Of a stretch of 45,662 nucleotides of DNA, positions 19,952 through 28,495 are shown piece by piece. The stretch's first letter is position 1. Each line of letters begins with the position of its first letter. The notes under the pieces were generated by a model. That model ran no database searches, was not told the origin of the DNA, and saw nothing but the letters and a program-made list of their open reading frames with translations. The stretch is from a virus, in the IMG/VR virus record IMGVR_UViG_3300048838_000929, positions 1 to 45,662 of that record; one strand, written 5' to 3'. Both the position numbers and the translations under genes were made by a program.

Positions 19952-20943
19952 ATCTGACTCCTGAGCTGAGAGAGGAAAAAGGGAATTTCCTCTGGTGATG
20001 GAAGAATCCGCTGCATCATCTCCGGCGTGCAGAATTCGATGGAAACCTCGTCTTTCTGTACCGGCGACCAGCTCATATAATTATAGAGCCCATCGTGGCC
20101 AAAGTCTTTCATGCGCCAGCCGAATTGCCCTTTGCGCCAGTGATACAGGAAATCCGGATGCTTGCAGCTCGCCACAAATGCGATAAAGGCCTCGCCAGCG
20201 GCAGCAATATGAATCGGGCTGGAATCGTTGGTCACAACGAATTTGCAGCCTTTTAGCAATGCCACCAATTCTGATACAGAAAGCTGATCACGAAGGTCGA
20301 TCACATCATCCCGAACGATCGGCACATATCCCAGGGTTTCATCCACGTTTTTCCCAATCAGGCAAACGTCGAAACCATAAAAATGCAGGCTGTCGATCAC
20401 TGAATTCCACCACTCAACCGGAAACGTCTTCGACTGCCAGTGGCGCCCTGCGTGGACAACAACCAGATTTTGCTTGTGCCTCAGAACATGGTGAATAGGC
20501 GAGCTCGCGTCCAGATCAAATTCTGGAAGGCGAACCTGCTTGGCGGAATTAGGGAGCTGGCAACGTAAAGTGGAAACTGAAATGTAGTCCACGCAATGAA
20601 GCAATGGGTGAGTGTAAAACTCCCAGTTCAGACTTCTGACGGGACGAATCGTATCGAGAACATAGAAATCATTTTCGTCAACTTCCCCTGGTCGATAAGC
20701 ACGGCACGGGAGATGCGAAAAAAGTTCAGGCATATCAGTCTGAATCGAAATCGAAACACTGAGGAAATTCTGGATCGCAAACGCGATAACAGGCTCGGCG
20801 CATACAACGTCACCGAGCCCGCCAGGAAGCTTGAAAAGCCAGCGTTTGTCAGTTCCACGCTGGAGAGCATGAAAGACCCGAAAACTCGGAATCTCCCATG
20901 CAGGAATTGTTGCCTTGTCAGATGGCGTAGGGATTGGGTTCAT
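19948..20943 (-). CDS. GT9 (heptosyltransferase-like) glycosyltransferase
   Basis: 331 aa, close to the family length. Motifs of GT-B heptosyltransferases: WLFKLPGGLGDVVCAEPVI (GGLGD 41-45), VVVHAGRHWQSKTFPVEWW (162-178, like HPGS...KRWP), and VVTNDSSPIHIAAAGEAFI (236-254, the D-S-x-x-x-H-I-A-A nucleotide-sugar site). Family members transfer heptose or related sugars onto LPS core. In a phage it could modify host surface LPS to exclude competitors or decorate the phage's own fibre. Being between the RCC1 tail protein and the lysin, with overlapping ends, it is co-expressed late with the fibres. Confidence 0.85.
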   Translation of the reverse strand: MNPIPTPSDKATIPAWEIPSFRVFHALQRGTDKRWLFKLPGGLGDVVCAEPVIAFAIQNFLSVSISIQTDMPELFSHLPCRAYRPGEVDENDFYVLDTIRPVRSLNWEFYTHPLLHCVDYISVSTLRCQLPNSAKQVRLPEFDLDASSPIHHVLRHKQNLVVVHAGRHWQSKTFPVEWWNSVIDSLHFYGFDVCLIGKNVDETLGYVPIVRDDVIDLRDQLSVSELVALLKGCKFVVTNDSSPIHIAAAGEAFIAFVASCKHPDFLYHWRKGQFGWRMKDFGHDGLYNYMSWSPVQKDEVSIEFCTPEMMQRILPSPEEIPFFLSQLRSQI

Positions 20944-22271
20944 TTCACGTATTCCAGTACCATGATGTTATAGCCGGAATTGTGGCAGATGATTTCGTTT
21001 CCGAATTTCACGACACCAGCTCCGACCGTGATTGCGTAGGAAGTGCCAGGGGTCACGTCCACATATTCTCTTGCCACCGCAATTTTCGAGAAATTTGTGT
21101 CAAAACGCTGGTTGCCAACCATCTGAACTGGCGAACGCTGAATAGTGGTTGTTCCGTTACCTATAGCGCCGTCGAGGTTGTCACCCCAAACCCACAATGT
21201 TCCGTCAGCCTTCAGACCTGCATAGAAAAAATCGCCTGCATTGCAGTGGATAAACGTATGCCCACCTATAACAGCGGTCGGGCTGGAAACCTCCGTGTAA
21301 CCCACATTTCCAACACCCAACTCGCCATCGAGGTCCAAACCCCATGCCCAGGCTGCGCCACTCGAATCCAGGCCAAGGACCATGTTGGATCCGCTCGAAA
21401 TGTGCATCCACGTCGCAGGTCCTGCCACCTGTGTCGGCGTGCTCCGACTCCCGCTGCCAGGAATTCCCAGCTCCCAACTTCCATTGGATCCAGCCGCATA
21501 AAGCGTCCCGTCGTCCGCCAGAAAAAACGATGTGCTGGCGAGGGTGGCGGAAAGCATCTTCCACGTCTTGGCAGGAGTCGTCACCTGCACAGGAGAACTG
21601 CGGGTGGTTGTATCACCGAGGCCGAGCTGGCCGTTTGCGTTGTATCCCCAGCCATAGGCATTGCCAGCCTCACTGATTGCCATGGACCAGTCGGAACCCG
21701 CTTCGACGAATTTAAACTTCAGATTGTTCAGTACACGAACCGGCGTGCTTTTGGCCACGTTCGTCCCATCGCCAAGCTGGTAAGAGCTGTTGTTGCCCCA
21801 TGCCCATAGATAACCGTCCTGGTCGATTCCAAGGCTGTGAGTGCCGCCGCCTGCCACCATTTTGAAACGAACCCCGGTGGCCACCTGAACAGGAAATGAT
21901 TTGTTGGAGCCTGAATTGTCACCAAGGCGACCGTTCAGGCCGGAACCCCATGCCCAGCACCGTCCCTGCTCATCGAGAGCAAAGAAGTGATAGCCACCGT
22001 TTGCCACGCTTTTGAATTTCGGCCAGGGATTTGTGGGAATCACAGGCGAACTTTTCGACGCCGTTGTGCTATCACCCAATTCGCCAGAACCACTGTACCC
22101 CCAAGTCCAGAGCTGCCCGTCCTGCCCGAGAGCTAGCGAGGTTGAAAAACCTGCGCGGATTTTCTGGCTCAATTCCCGTGAATCAAAAACCGAAACCAGG
22201 ACTTTTGTCACGCCGCCTGGAGCTGTCCAGTTGGAATCGGCCGAATACTGCTTGATAATGCGGTTGCTCAT
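20940..22271 (-). CDS. Tail-tip protein with seven RCC1-type propeller repeats
   Basis: 443 aa. Seven repeats of the W-x-WG-x(3-5)-G-x-LG type (for example LWTWGYSGSGELGD, CWAWGSGLNGRLGD, YGWGYNANGQLGLGD, LWVWGDNLDGAIGNG) predict one seven-bladed RCC1 beta-propeller. The flanks are not RCC1: the N-terminus (SNWTAPGGVTKVLVSVFD) and C-terminus (YVDVTPGTSYAITVGAGVV) are the two halves of a Gly-rich phage fibre-tip domain (normally a T-x-PAGVTKV half and a PGTSYxVTVGAGG half). The propeller thus seems inserted where that domain's glycine-rich loops would be. Likely receptor-binding or adhesin-like. Confidence 0.85.
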   Translation of the reverse strand: MSNRIIKQYSADSNWTAPGGVTKVLVSVFDSRELSQKIRAGFSTSLALGQDGQLWTWGYSGSGELGDSTTASKSSPVIPTNPWPKFKSVANGGYHFFALDEQGRCWAWGSGLNGRLGDNSGSNKSFPVQVATGVRFKMVAGGGTHSLGIDQDGYLWAWGNNSSYQLGDGTNVAKSTPVRVLNNLKFKFVEAGSDWSMAISEAGNAYGWGYNANGQLGLGDTTTRSSPVQVTTPAKTWKMLSATLASTSFFLADDGTLYAAGSNGSWELGIPGSGSRSTPTQVAGPATWMHISSGSNMVLGLDSSGAAWAWGLDLDGELGVGNVGYTEVSSPTAVIGGHTFIHCNAGDFFYAGLKADGTLWVWGDNLDGAIGNGTTTIQRSPVQMVGNQRFDTNFSKIAVAREYVDVTPGTSYAITVGAGVVKFGNEIICHNSGYNIMVLEYVK

Positions 22272-22283
22272 GATTGCCTCCGT

Positions 22284-22781
22284 TTAAATGAAGAACCAGT
22301 CCGTTCCGTCAGAAACGATCGTCCATTTGCCCCAATTTGCCTCAAGCGTGTAGTTCGCCGCCACACCTTCAATTTTCTCGCTGCCTGCCCGAGCCAGGGT
22401 AATGGCGTTCGTCCCTGCCTGACCGGTCTTGTCCTTCATTGTGAAGCGTAGGCCTGATGCCGGCGTCGGCAAATTTATTGTTCTGGCTGCACTGGTGTCC
22501 ACCAGCAGAATCGCTCGCGTATCCGCGGCCGTCAGCGTCAGAGGCGAGGAACTGACTGCCGTCACAGGCTCGTCAGTAAGCGCGATAACGTCGTCTGTCA
22601 CTTCCTCGAAATACTTGTTCCAGGCGTCCTGAGTGTTAAACAGCCAGTTGAAGTGCGAGGCATACGGCGCCTCCAAATCAGCCCAGCCGGCGATCTGTTT
22701 TGCTCCAGATGGCTGGATTACGTTCGTTCCAGGATCAGGGTTTGACACGCACCATTCCAGGTGATCTGCTGGCTTTACCAT
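22284..22781 (-). CDS. Tail fibre-type protein
   Basis: 165 aa. N-terminus with PDPGTNVIQPSGAKQIAGW and FNWLFNTQDAWNKYFEE, then a beta domain with ILLVDTSAARTINLPTP, FTMKDKTGQAGTNAITLARAGS and WTIVSDGTDWFFI, typical of phage tail fibre C-terminal regions. Position between baseplate gene gpI and the RCC1 protein suggests it links fibre to baseplate. Confidence 0.7.
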   Translation of the reverse strand: MVKPADHLEWCVSNPDPGTNVIQPSGAKQIAGWADLEAPYASHFNWLFNTQDAWNKYFEEVTDDVIALTDEPVTAVSSSPLTLTAADTRAILLVDTSAARTINLPTPASGLRFTMKDKTGQAGTNAITLARAGSEKIEGVAANYTLEANWGKWTIVSDGTDWFFI

Positions 22782-22785
22782 TTAT

Positions 22786-23373
22786 CTAGCTCCTTCTGAG
22801 TAAAGTTGGAAATTTACCGCTGCCAAATCCTGCGCTCGGGATGTCAGGATGCGTCGATGGGCCAAACAGAAAACTCGGTCCTGGATCGGCGTAAAAGCCA
22901 AGTGTGTCGAGCGCCACACCCGCGAGAATCGCTCGCTGGATGTTATCGTACAGAAAATCTGGATCGCCTGTTGGATCTGCTCCGTCAGACATCAGGGAAA
23001 TCGAGCAAACGTCAAGGCGCTGAAAGTGGCAAACATCAGCACCCGTGATCAGTTTGAAAATCGCCTTGATCGCCACAGGATCACCCTGCGAGTTGTTGAT
23101 TGCGATTTTGACCAGAATCAGAACGCGGTAAAGATCATCTGAATAACCGAGGCGGGACTGGCCAACGGTATGGCCGATTTCGTCAAGCTGCACACCAGAC
23201 GCGTCCTCGATCCATCGGTTATCGTTCCAGTCAATCGCCGCATCCTCGATTTCCTGGAGGCCTGTTACAAATGAAGTCAGAAAAGCCTGGAAATTAGGCT
23301 TTTCCTTGTACCGCTCCAAAATCCGCGCCAGGGCCTCGGCTACGTGGTCTGTGTTATGAATGATTTCCGCCAT
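22786..23373 (-). CDS. Baseplate wedge protein, DUF2612/gpI-like
   Basis: 195 aa. GVQLDEIGHTVGQSRLGYSDDLYRVLILVKIAINNSQGDPVAI is the DUF2612 signature. The N-terminal helical part (ALARILERYKEKPNFQAFL) fits the gpI role of joining baseplate wedge to fibres. Encoded directly after the baseplate J gene, the standard order. Confidence 0.85.
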   Translation of the reverse strand: MAEIIHNTDHVAEALARILERYKEKPNFQAFLTSFVTGLQEIEDAAIDWNDNRWIEDASGVQLDEIGHTVGQSRLGYSDDLYRVLILVKIAINNSQGDPVAIKAIFKLITGADVCHFQRLDVCSISLMSDGADPTGDPDFLYDNIQRAILAGVALDTLGFYADPGPSFLFGPSTHPDIPSAGFGSGKFPTLLRRS

Positions 23374-23376
23374 GCC

Positions 23377-24876
23377 TTACACCACCGTTACGTTAATAGT
23401 GATGCGGCTCGTGTCAAACTTCGCACGCTGGCTGTTGGAAATCGTGATGTTATCGCTGAGAGTAGGCAAAGCCGCTGTTCCGATTTTGACCGTCACATCC
23501 ACGATGCCTGGATAGTCCTCGTCGTTGTTCAAAACGCTAACCAGTTTCGGGAAGACGATCACGTCGTCACCCACCTGAAGATCCGCACCCCATTCCACGA
23601 TTGCCGCCTTGATATCATCAGCACCACTGGAAATCGGGAATTCATCGGTCACGTCGATATCGAGAATGATATGGATATCCACTTCAGTCGGCCGCGAGAA
23701 TTTCATTGTCTGGTTGAATCCATCCTCGTCAACATGGATAACTGTTTCCGTGCCGTGCGTGGCGATCCCACCTCCCACTGCCTTCCACAGTTTTTCGGCG
23801 ATTTCTGCATCAGTTCCGCCTTCCACAACCGCCTCCACAGAATTAGGAGGCCGACCATCGCCATCGACGATTTTGGTTTTGTTGATATAAACCGTGCAAG
23901 AGGTCACGTCCTCCAGCTCCAGGATTTTCGCCTTGATTGCCTCGGGAGTACCGGCGCCTGCTTTTGCAATCTGCTGGACACGCCTGATTTTCAGTTCCGC
24001 ATCCGATTCAGGTTCCAGCCCCAAGGTCGCATCGAGAGGGTTGGTGACAGAATCCCAGCCCGAAACTGCAGTTTCAATCACAGTCAGCTTTCCTGCCAGC
24101 GCAATCGTCGCTCCCACGGATTCAGCAGTCGCGGTGCCTGTCCCATTCGGGAGAGCGCCAGGGGTGGTTTCCGCTATCGAAGGAGTGATATCACCAACCG
24201 CCACACCATCCGAACTGAGGGTGTTGGATCCCACCGTTATCAGCTCCTTGGGTTGCTCCGCATCGGCACCAGCAAACGTGACCACGAAACCTGCGCCGAC
24301 CGTTCCCGTGACGTTAACTGTATTTATGGTGGAAAGTGCTTCCAGAGCGGCCTTTACCGCTGCGGCCGAAACGTTATGCGCCAAAGCCGATGTGGACTCG
24401 CCATCGAAAACGAGCGTGAATGTTCCACCGACAGGGGTTCCGCTGAAAGTGATGGTCTGGACTTCTGAGGTTCCTGCGCCGATCAGGATATCTGCGTCAG
24501 TCACGAATCGCGCATCAGTATTGTCCTCGACAGAAACCACGGAAAGAGCTGGAACAGTCGTGCCGGCTGTTCCGATACATTTGATTCCCACCGTGGATTT
24601 TGTACCCTTCTGCTTCACGATGCCGTTATAAGCCACCGCGTTCTGCAGCGATACATCCTCTGCCCAACGAACATAGCTCGCGTTATAAAGCTGCTCAAAC
24701 AATTCCCACAACAGCGATTCACGCTCTGAGTAAATGCCCACGAGCTGACCAAAAGGCCCGCGTGGGTCCAAATCAATTCCGGCACCAAAAATGCCTTGTA
24801 GAGCTGCTTCCTGCTCAAGCTTGATATCTGCCAGACGCTTGGGAACAAAACCCGCAGGGGTTACACCATAAACCAT
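23377..24876 (-). CDS. Baseplate J-like protein with inserted repeat domain
   Basis: 499 aa. The N-terminus (GAGIDLDPRGPFGQLVGIYSERES) and central/C-terminal parts are those of baseplate J wedge proteins (family usually about 350-400 aa). The extra length is an insertion at about 118-225: ITFSGTPVGGTFTLVFDGES, SAAAVKAALEAL, VNVTGTVGAGFVVTFAG, a known Ig-like or surface repeat of about 85 residues seen in phage structural proteins. It may expose a surface-binding patch on the wedge. Confidence 0.85.
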   Translation of the reverse strand: MVYGVTPAGFVPKRLADIKLEQEAALQGIFGAGIDLDPRGPFGQLVGIYSERESLLWELFEQLYNASYVRWAEDVSLQNAVAYNGIVKQKGTKSTVGIKCIGTAGTTVPALSVVSVEDNTDARFVTDADILIGAGTSEVQTITFSGTPVGGTFTLVFDGESTSALAHNVSAAAVKAALEALSTINTVNVTGTVGAGFVVTFAGADAEQPKELITVGSNTLSSDGVAVGDITPSIAETTPGALPNGTGTATAESVGATIALAGKLTVIETAVSGWDSVTNPLDATLGLEPESDAELKIRRVQQIAKAGAGTPEAIKAKILELEDVTSCTVYINKTKIVDGDGRPPNSVEAVVEGGTDAEIAEKLWKAVGGGIATHGTETVIHVDEDGFNQTMKFSRPTEVDIHIILDIDVTDEFPISSGADDIKAAIVEWGADLQVGDDVIVFPKLVSVLNNDEDYPGIVDVTVKIGTAALPTLSDNITISNSQRAKFDTSRITINVTVV

Positions 24877-24888
24877 CGCCGCCTCCTT

Positions 24889-25257
24889 TCAGGATTCCAG
24901 GGTAATCTGTTCATCAAAATCTATGATTCCCGCCACCGTCTGAGCCGTGAATGTGACCGCCAGTGTTCGCGTGGCTTTGTCGTATTCAGAATCATAGGAA
25001 ATCAGAGAGAGGACGCCATCGCTGTTAACGATAACATCCATGATCAGCGCATCGACCTTCGCCACTGTCACCTGCTTGGAAAGAATTTCCGTGAACCACG
25101 GTACTCCCAGCGTTGTATCCAGAAACCACTCTCCCTCGAATGTTTCGAGATTTCGGAGAATGATCTGGCGGATTTCCTCGTGGCCGGTCGCCACCTTCAA
25201 ATTGTTCGTGGTGTGATCGAATTCGATATCACCGTCTGAATTGATGAAAAGATTCAT
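24889..25257 (-). CDS. Baseplate wedge gp25-like (GPW/DUF2634)
   Basis: 122 aa. NNLKVATGHEEIRQIILRNLETFEGEWFLDTTLGVPW is the gp25/GPW signature, including the E-x-W conserved near the start of the sheath-nucleating region. It would initiate sheath assembly at the baseplate. Normal length. Confidence 0.88.
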   Translation of the reverse strand: MNLFINSDGDIEFDHTTNNLKVATGHEEIRQIILRNLETFEGEWFLDTTLGVPWFTEILSKQVTVAKVDALIMDVIVNSDGVLSLISYDSEYDKATRTLAVTFTAQTVAGIIDFDEQITLES

Positions 25258-25802
25258 ATAAGTGAAACCCCTGCAGCAGTTAATGCGGTTGGTGGACCAA
25301 GCGAGTTTGAACCGGAAATCGTCACCGTCAGCATTAGAAACGCCTGACGCATAACAACTGGAAACTGACAGGCGCCGGCAGTGCTGACTGGTGTCAGCGC
25401 CGCGAGCTGCGCAGCAATATAGGACTTCGCCGCTGATATCGAGGCAACGTCAATCACAGTGGAGGAAATCGCAGAAAATGTGTTTGCAGTGGTTTTCGGT
25501 TCTCCAACAAAGGCACCTGTCGCCACCACCATCGTCGAGGCCAGAATCGCCGTTTCCCAGGCATTGGAAATAACACCGAGGCCTGAACCGGATAAAGCAG
25601 CCTGGAAAGCTGCAGCGTTGAATGTGAAGGATCCGGCTGGAACGCCGGCAGAGGCATAAACCGTGGAGCACTTCAGGAGATCATCGGTCAGGTCAGAAAA
25701 AAAAAGAGCCAGATTTGCCTTCCAGCTCGTGTCGGCGACGGCAGGCATTTTCGTTGGATCTGCGTAGGCTGATTGCCATGCTGCGGAATTTGCCAGTGCC
25801 AT
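25254..25802 (-). CDS. Baseplate-region hypothetical structural protein
   Basis: 182 aa, rich in Ala and Ser (FTFNAAAFQAALSGSG; AAKSYIAAQLAALTP), without a recognised domain. Overlaps the gp25-like gene by 4 bases and follows the spike gene, so a baseplate or spike-cap role is likely from context only. Confidence 0.6.
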   Translation of the reverse strand: MALANSAAWQSAYADPTKMPAVADTSWKANLALFFSDLTDDLLKCSTVYASAGVPAGSFTFNAAAFQAALSGSGLGVISNAWETAILASTMVVATGAFVGEPKTTANTFSAISSTVIDVASISAAKSYIAAQLAALTPVSTAGACQFPVVMRQAFLMLTVTISGSNSLGPPTALTAAGVSLI

Positions 25803-25803
25803 G

Positions 25804-26544
25804 TCACACCAATATCTGATTGAGTTTCGTCAAAATTTTGTCGAGCGCCGTCACGATATTGACGAAAGGTGTCGAATTTATGACAGTGCTCGTCGGTCCC
25901 AAAGGATGCGCAAAAGTCATGGTCTGGATTTCAGTGGAAATTTTCTTCGCCTCTGTCAGGCCTTCCTTCACCAGCGTCAAAAGATCGACGGAACCATTGC
26001 CGATACTGGCCTTTCCGTCCTTCGTCAGTTTGATCTTTCCTTTGACGCAATCCACGTCAACGTATTCGTCTTTTTTCAGCGTGATCCGCGAACCGCCATA
26101 TTTGATCTGCAGTGCGGTCCTGTCCGTCTTGATCGTTCTGTTGATGGGGTAGCTGCCAGGATACGCAATCGCATCGGAAATGTGGTGCATCCGTGGATCG
26201 CCTGTCAGATCAGTTCGACCATCGGTTTTCCACTTTTCCAGTGAACGCTGAGAAAACCATAAGGTAACAAAATCACCCGGCGCGATCGGCAGCGAAATAA
26301 TAGCATCGCCTGCGCGAGGATCGGCGAGTGGTACACCTTCAATGATCGGAAGTGAAACGGGCTGATCACTGTCAACATATTTCCTCTTGAAGCAGGGAGC
26401 CACAGACAAAAGGCCTGTAGCTTCGTCAACGCTGACAACCCTCGCGGGCATACACACATTCAGAAGTGCAAGACGGTCGTCCAGCATGTCCTCGATAATC
26501 TGCATCAAACTCGGCGTTTCAGAAATGTGGCGATTGCTGCTCAT
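25804..26544 (-). CDS. Baseplate central spike (Gp138-N type)
   Basis: 246 aa. The OB-fold-like N-terminus (VCMPARVVSVDEATGLLSVAPCFKRK and IIEGVPLADPRAGDAIISLPIAPGD, WFSQRSLEKW) matches the Gp138 membrane-puncturing spike family. The C-terminal third (ITLKKDEYVDVDCVKGKIKLTKDGKASIGN) should be the beta-helical needle, ending in a short helical tail. It would pierce the outer membrane upon contraction. Confidence 0.85.
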   Translation of the reverse strand: MSSNRHISETPSLMQIIEDMLDDRLALLNVCMPARVVSVDEATGLLSVAPCFKRKYVDSDQPVSLPIIEGVPLADPRAGDAIISLPIAPGDFVTLWFSQRSLEKWKTDGRTDLTGDPRMHHISDAIAYPGSYPINRTIKTDRTALQIKYGGSRITLKKDEYVDVDCVKGKIKLTKDGKASIGNGSVDLLTLVKEGLTEAKKISTEIQTMTFAHPLGPTSTVINSTPFVNIVTALDKILTKLNQILV

Positions 26545-27398
26545 AGCACCTTGCTTTCAATGTGGCATTTGAAGTCACCTTCGGAGGTATCCCCTGAAAA
26601 CTGAACTGAGTTGATTTGCACAAGTCCGTTGTAGGAAAGATTGTTTTGCAGACGAATCAATCCCCCTGGTTTCAAATGCGGAATCAGCAGAGTGTCGAAC
26701 TCCAGGCCTTTTTCGGTGCGAATGGGACTTGAAAGAAGGCCTGTCGTTGGGCTGATCACAGCCGCGGTTCCCGGCAGCGATTCTTCTGCATCCATGATCT
26801 GAACTGTTCCACCCTGGATCGACCAGAAAAAGTTATATTTCAGCGAGAAATTATCGAGAATATCTTTGATCGGCCCCGACAGGGAAAGTCCGTGCTGAAC
26901 GATATCTGTCGTGATCGGCGATTTCACAAATCCGAGTGGCAGACCCAGTTTTTTGACAACATCCATAACAACCGTCTGCATCGGCGTTCCAGCCTTATAC
27001 GATTTCTCGAATGTGCCTGTCCGGATTTCAGTCTTGCCATCCACAAGCTTGAACTTACTGATCCAGTCGGGCGATTGATACTCAGAGCCACCCGAGGCAT
27101 ACCCCGAAAATATCTGGCGAGTGAGAGCCTGATAACCGGCTGACAGCTCGATATAAAGACCGTCCTGGGAAACTTTTCCATCTTTCTCGGGAGGTACTTC
27201 ACAGAATTTCCTCACATCAGCATTCAGGTTGAAAATTTCGACCGTCCCATCATTTGGCTTTGACGAGTTGGTCTTGGTCACATCAAAACGCACGCGAAGG
27301 CCTTCGACCTTCACAAAATCCCGCGTTTTCAGGTTCACGAGTTTGACCAGCGCACGACGCAGAAAAAGCTGCTGCAGGGTTTTTTGCGTTTCTGCCAT
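26541..27398 (-). CDS. Baseplate hub protein
   Basis: 285 aa, overlapping the spike gene by 4 bases. VKVEGLRVRFDVTKTNSSKPNDGTVEIFNL and ELSAGYQALTRQIFSGYA are features of the hub of gpD/gp44-like proteins (first two domains), followed by a linker that carries the spike. The order tape measure, Dit-like, plug, hub, spike is the standard one for this type of tail. Confidence 0.8.
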   Translation of the reverse strand: MAETQKTLQQLFLRRALVKLVNLKTRDFVKVEGLRVRFDVTKTNSSKPNDGTVEIFNLNADVRKFCEVPPEKDGKVSQDGLYIELSAGYQALTRQIFSGYASGGSEYQSPDWISKFKLVDGKTEIRTGTFEKSYKAGTPMQTVVMDVVKKLGLPLGFVKSPITTDIVQHGLSLSGPIKDILDNFSLKYNFFWSIQGGTVQIMDAEESLPGTAAVISPTTGLLSSPIRTEKGLEFDTLLIPHLKPGGLIRLQNNLSYNGLVQINSVQFSGDTSEGDFKCHIESKVL

Positions 27399-27403
27399 GG
27401 TAT

Positions 27404-27724
27404 TTACTCGCTTTCGATATAAACCAGTTTCACATCGCGGCCAAACGTCTCGCGGTCAGGATTTCGGCTCTGACCACTTTCGTCGTAGCAGAAAAAAGTG
27501 CCAGGCGGTTTTCCATCCACAACGAAGCCATTGATCAGGGGAATCCCTGTGAGCATCGGAATGCCCATCAAAATCGGTTCCTCGGATTCATTCAGAATAT
27601 TCATGAGCCAGCGATCCATCCTCGTATTGAAGCGAAATTCGAGGATATAAACCGCATCCTCCAGAGCAATCTGGAATTTGTAGAACGAAGTATCATTTGA
27701 TACCGGGATTTCGAGGACTGCCAT
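27404..27724 (-). CDS. Baseplate plug-type protein (DUF6983-like)
   Basis: 106 aa. IPVSNDTSFYKFQIALEDAVYILEFRFNTRMDRWLMNILNE and MGIPMLTGIPLI match the small 'plug' family with a conserved RMGRW-like motif (here RMDRW) and a downstream G-x-PL. Position between Dit-like and hub genes agrees. Confidence 0.7.
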   Translation of the reverse strand: MAVLEIPVSNDTSFYKFQIALEDAVYILEFRFNTRMDRWLMNILNESEEPILMGIPMLTGIPLINGFVVDGKPPGTFFCYDESGQSRNPDRETFGRDVKLVYIESE

Positions 27725-28492
27725 TTAAAACCCCCCAAACAGGTCGTCAAGTTCAGACGTTAGTTCTGTCACGCCGCTGACGGTTTTGGCTTTCGGGTCC
27801 TCGGGACCTTGGCGGCCTTTGTCAACTTTGGTTGACGCCGAGTTTGCGGCCTGAATCCCTTTGACGTAATCTCCATCGACCTTTCCTACTGTCAGACTGA
27901 CTATGTTCACCTTTTCACAGGTCAGGGAAAAACGCAGCGAGCGACCATCACTGGCCGACTGTGGAAACGAAAGCTGCGTGATTACCATATTTTCATACAG
28001 GCGCTTTCCTGCCTCACCCTTCTGAAAAAAAGTCCTGATCAGAAAAGGCTTTCGCTCATCCCGCGCCGAAATGAGCGTTTGCATGGCCACCTGTGGATAA
28101 GTCCCATCGTCGCGGCTTTTGGAAGTACCGCTGATTTTTGAACCAAGCTTGGATCCCAGAGCTGCACCGAGGCCTGATCCGACCAGGCCGGCGCCACCCA
28201 CCTTGGTCCGTGATCCGGCGTCACCCAGAAGACCGGCAGCAACACCAGTCAAAATTGCGCTGACCTCGGTTTTGATATCACCGATCGGCGACTCGGAAAT
28301 GATGCCCTCGATTTTCAAAACCAGAGGCTCAAGATTCACATGGTCGGAAATCAGGGAACCGCCCTGAATCGGATGTTTCGTCACAGATGCGGCCAGATCC
28401 GTCATAAGCTGAACCGTACAGTCCACAACAATTTCCTCACCAATTTTGGTGCGGAATGCTTCGCGGCCAAAAACGAACGATGCTATGCCCAT
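27725..28492 (-). CDS. Dit-like tail protein
   Basis: 255 aa. The N-terminal part has VTKHPIQGGSLISDHVNLEPLVLKIEG, the 'T-x-HPV-x-x-G-x-x-I-x-DHV' signature of the Dit-like family, and FLIRTFFQKGEAGKRLYENMVITQLSF the second half. A Gly/Ala-rich stretch (about 78-118) interrupts the domain. The tail (DPKAKTVSGVTELTSE) is disordered. Connects tape measure/tube to the hub. Confidence 0.8.
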   Translation of the reverse strand: MGIASFVFGREAFRTKIGEEIVVDCTVQLMTDLAASVTKHPIQGGSLISDHVNLEPLVLKIEGIISESPIGDIKTEVSAILTGVAAGLLGDAGSRTKVGGAGLVGSGLGAALGSKLGSKISGTSKSRDDGTYPQVAMQTLISARDERKPFLIRTFFQKGEAGKRLYENMVITQLSFPQSASDGRSLRFSLTCEKVNIVSLTVGKVDGDYVKGIQAANSASTKVDKGRQGPEDPKAKTVSGVTELTSELDDLFGGF

Positions 28493-28495
28493 CGC

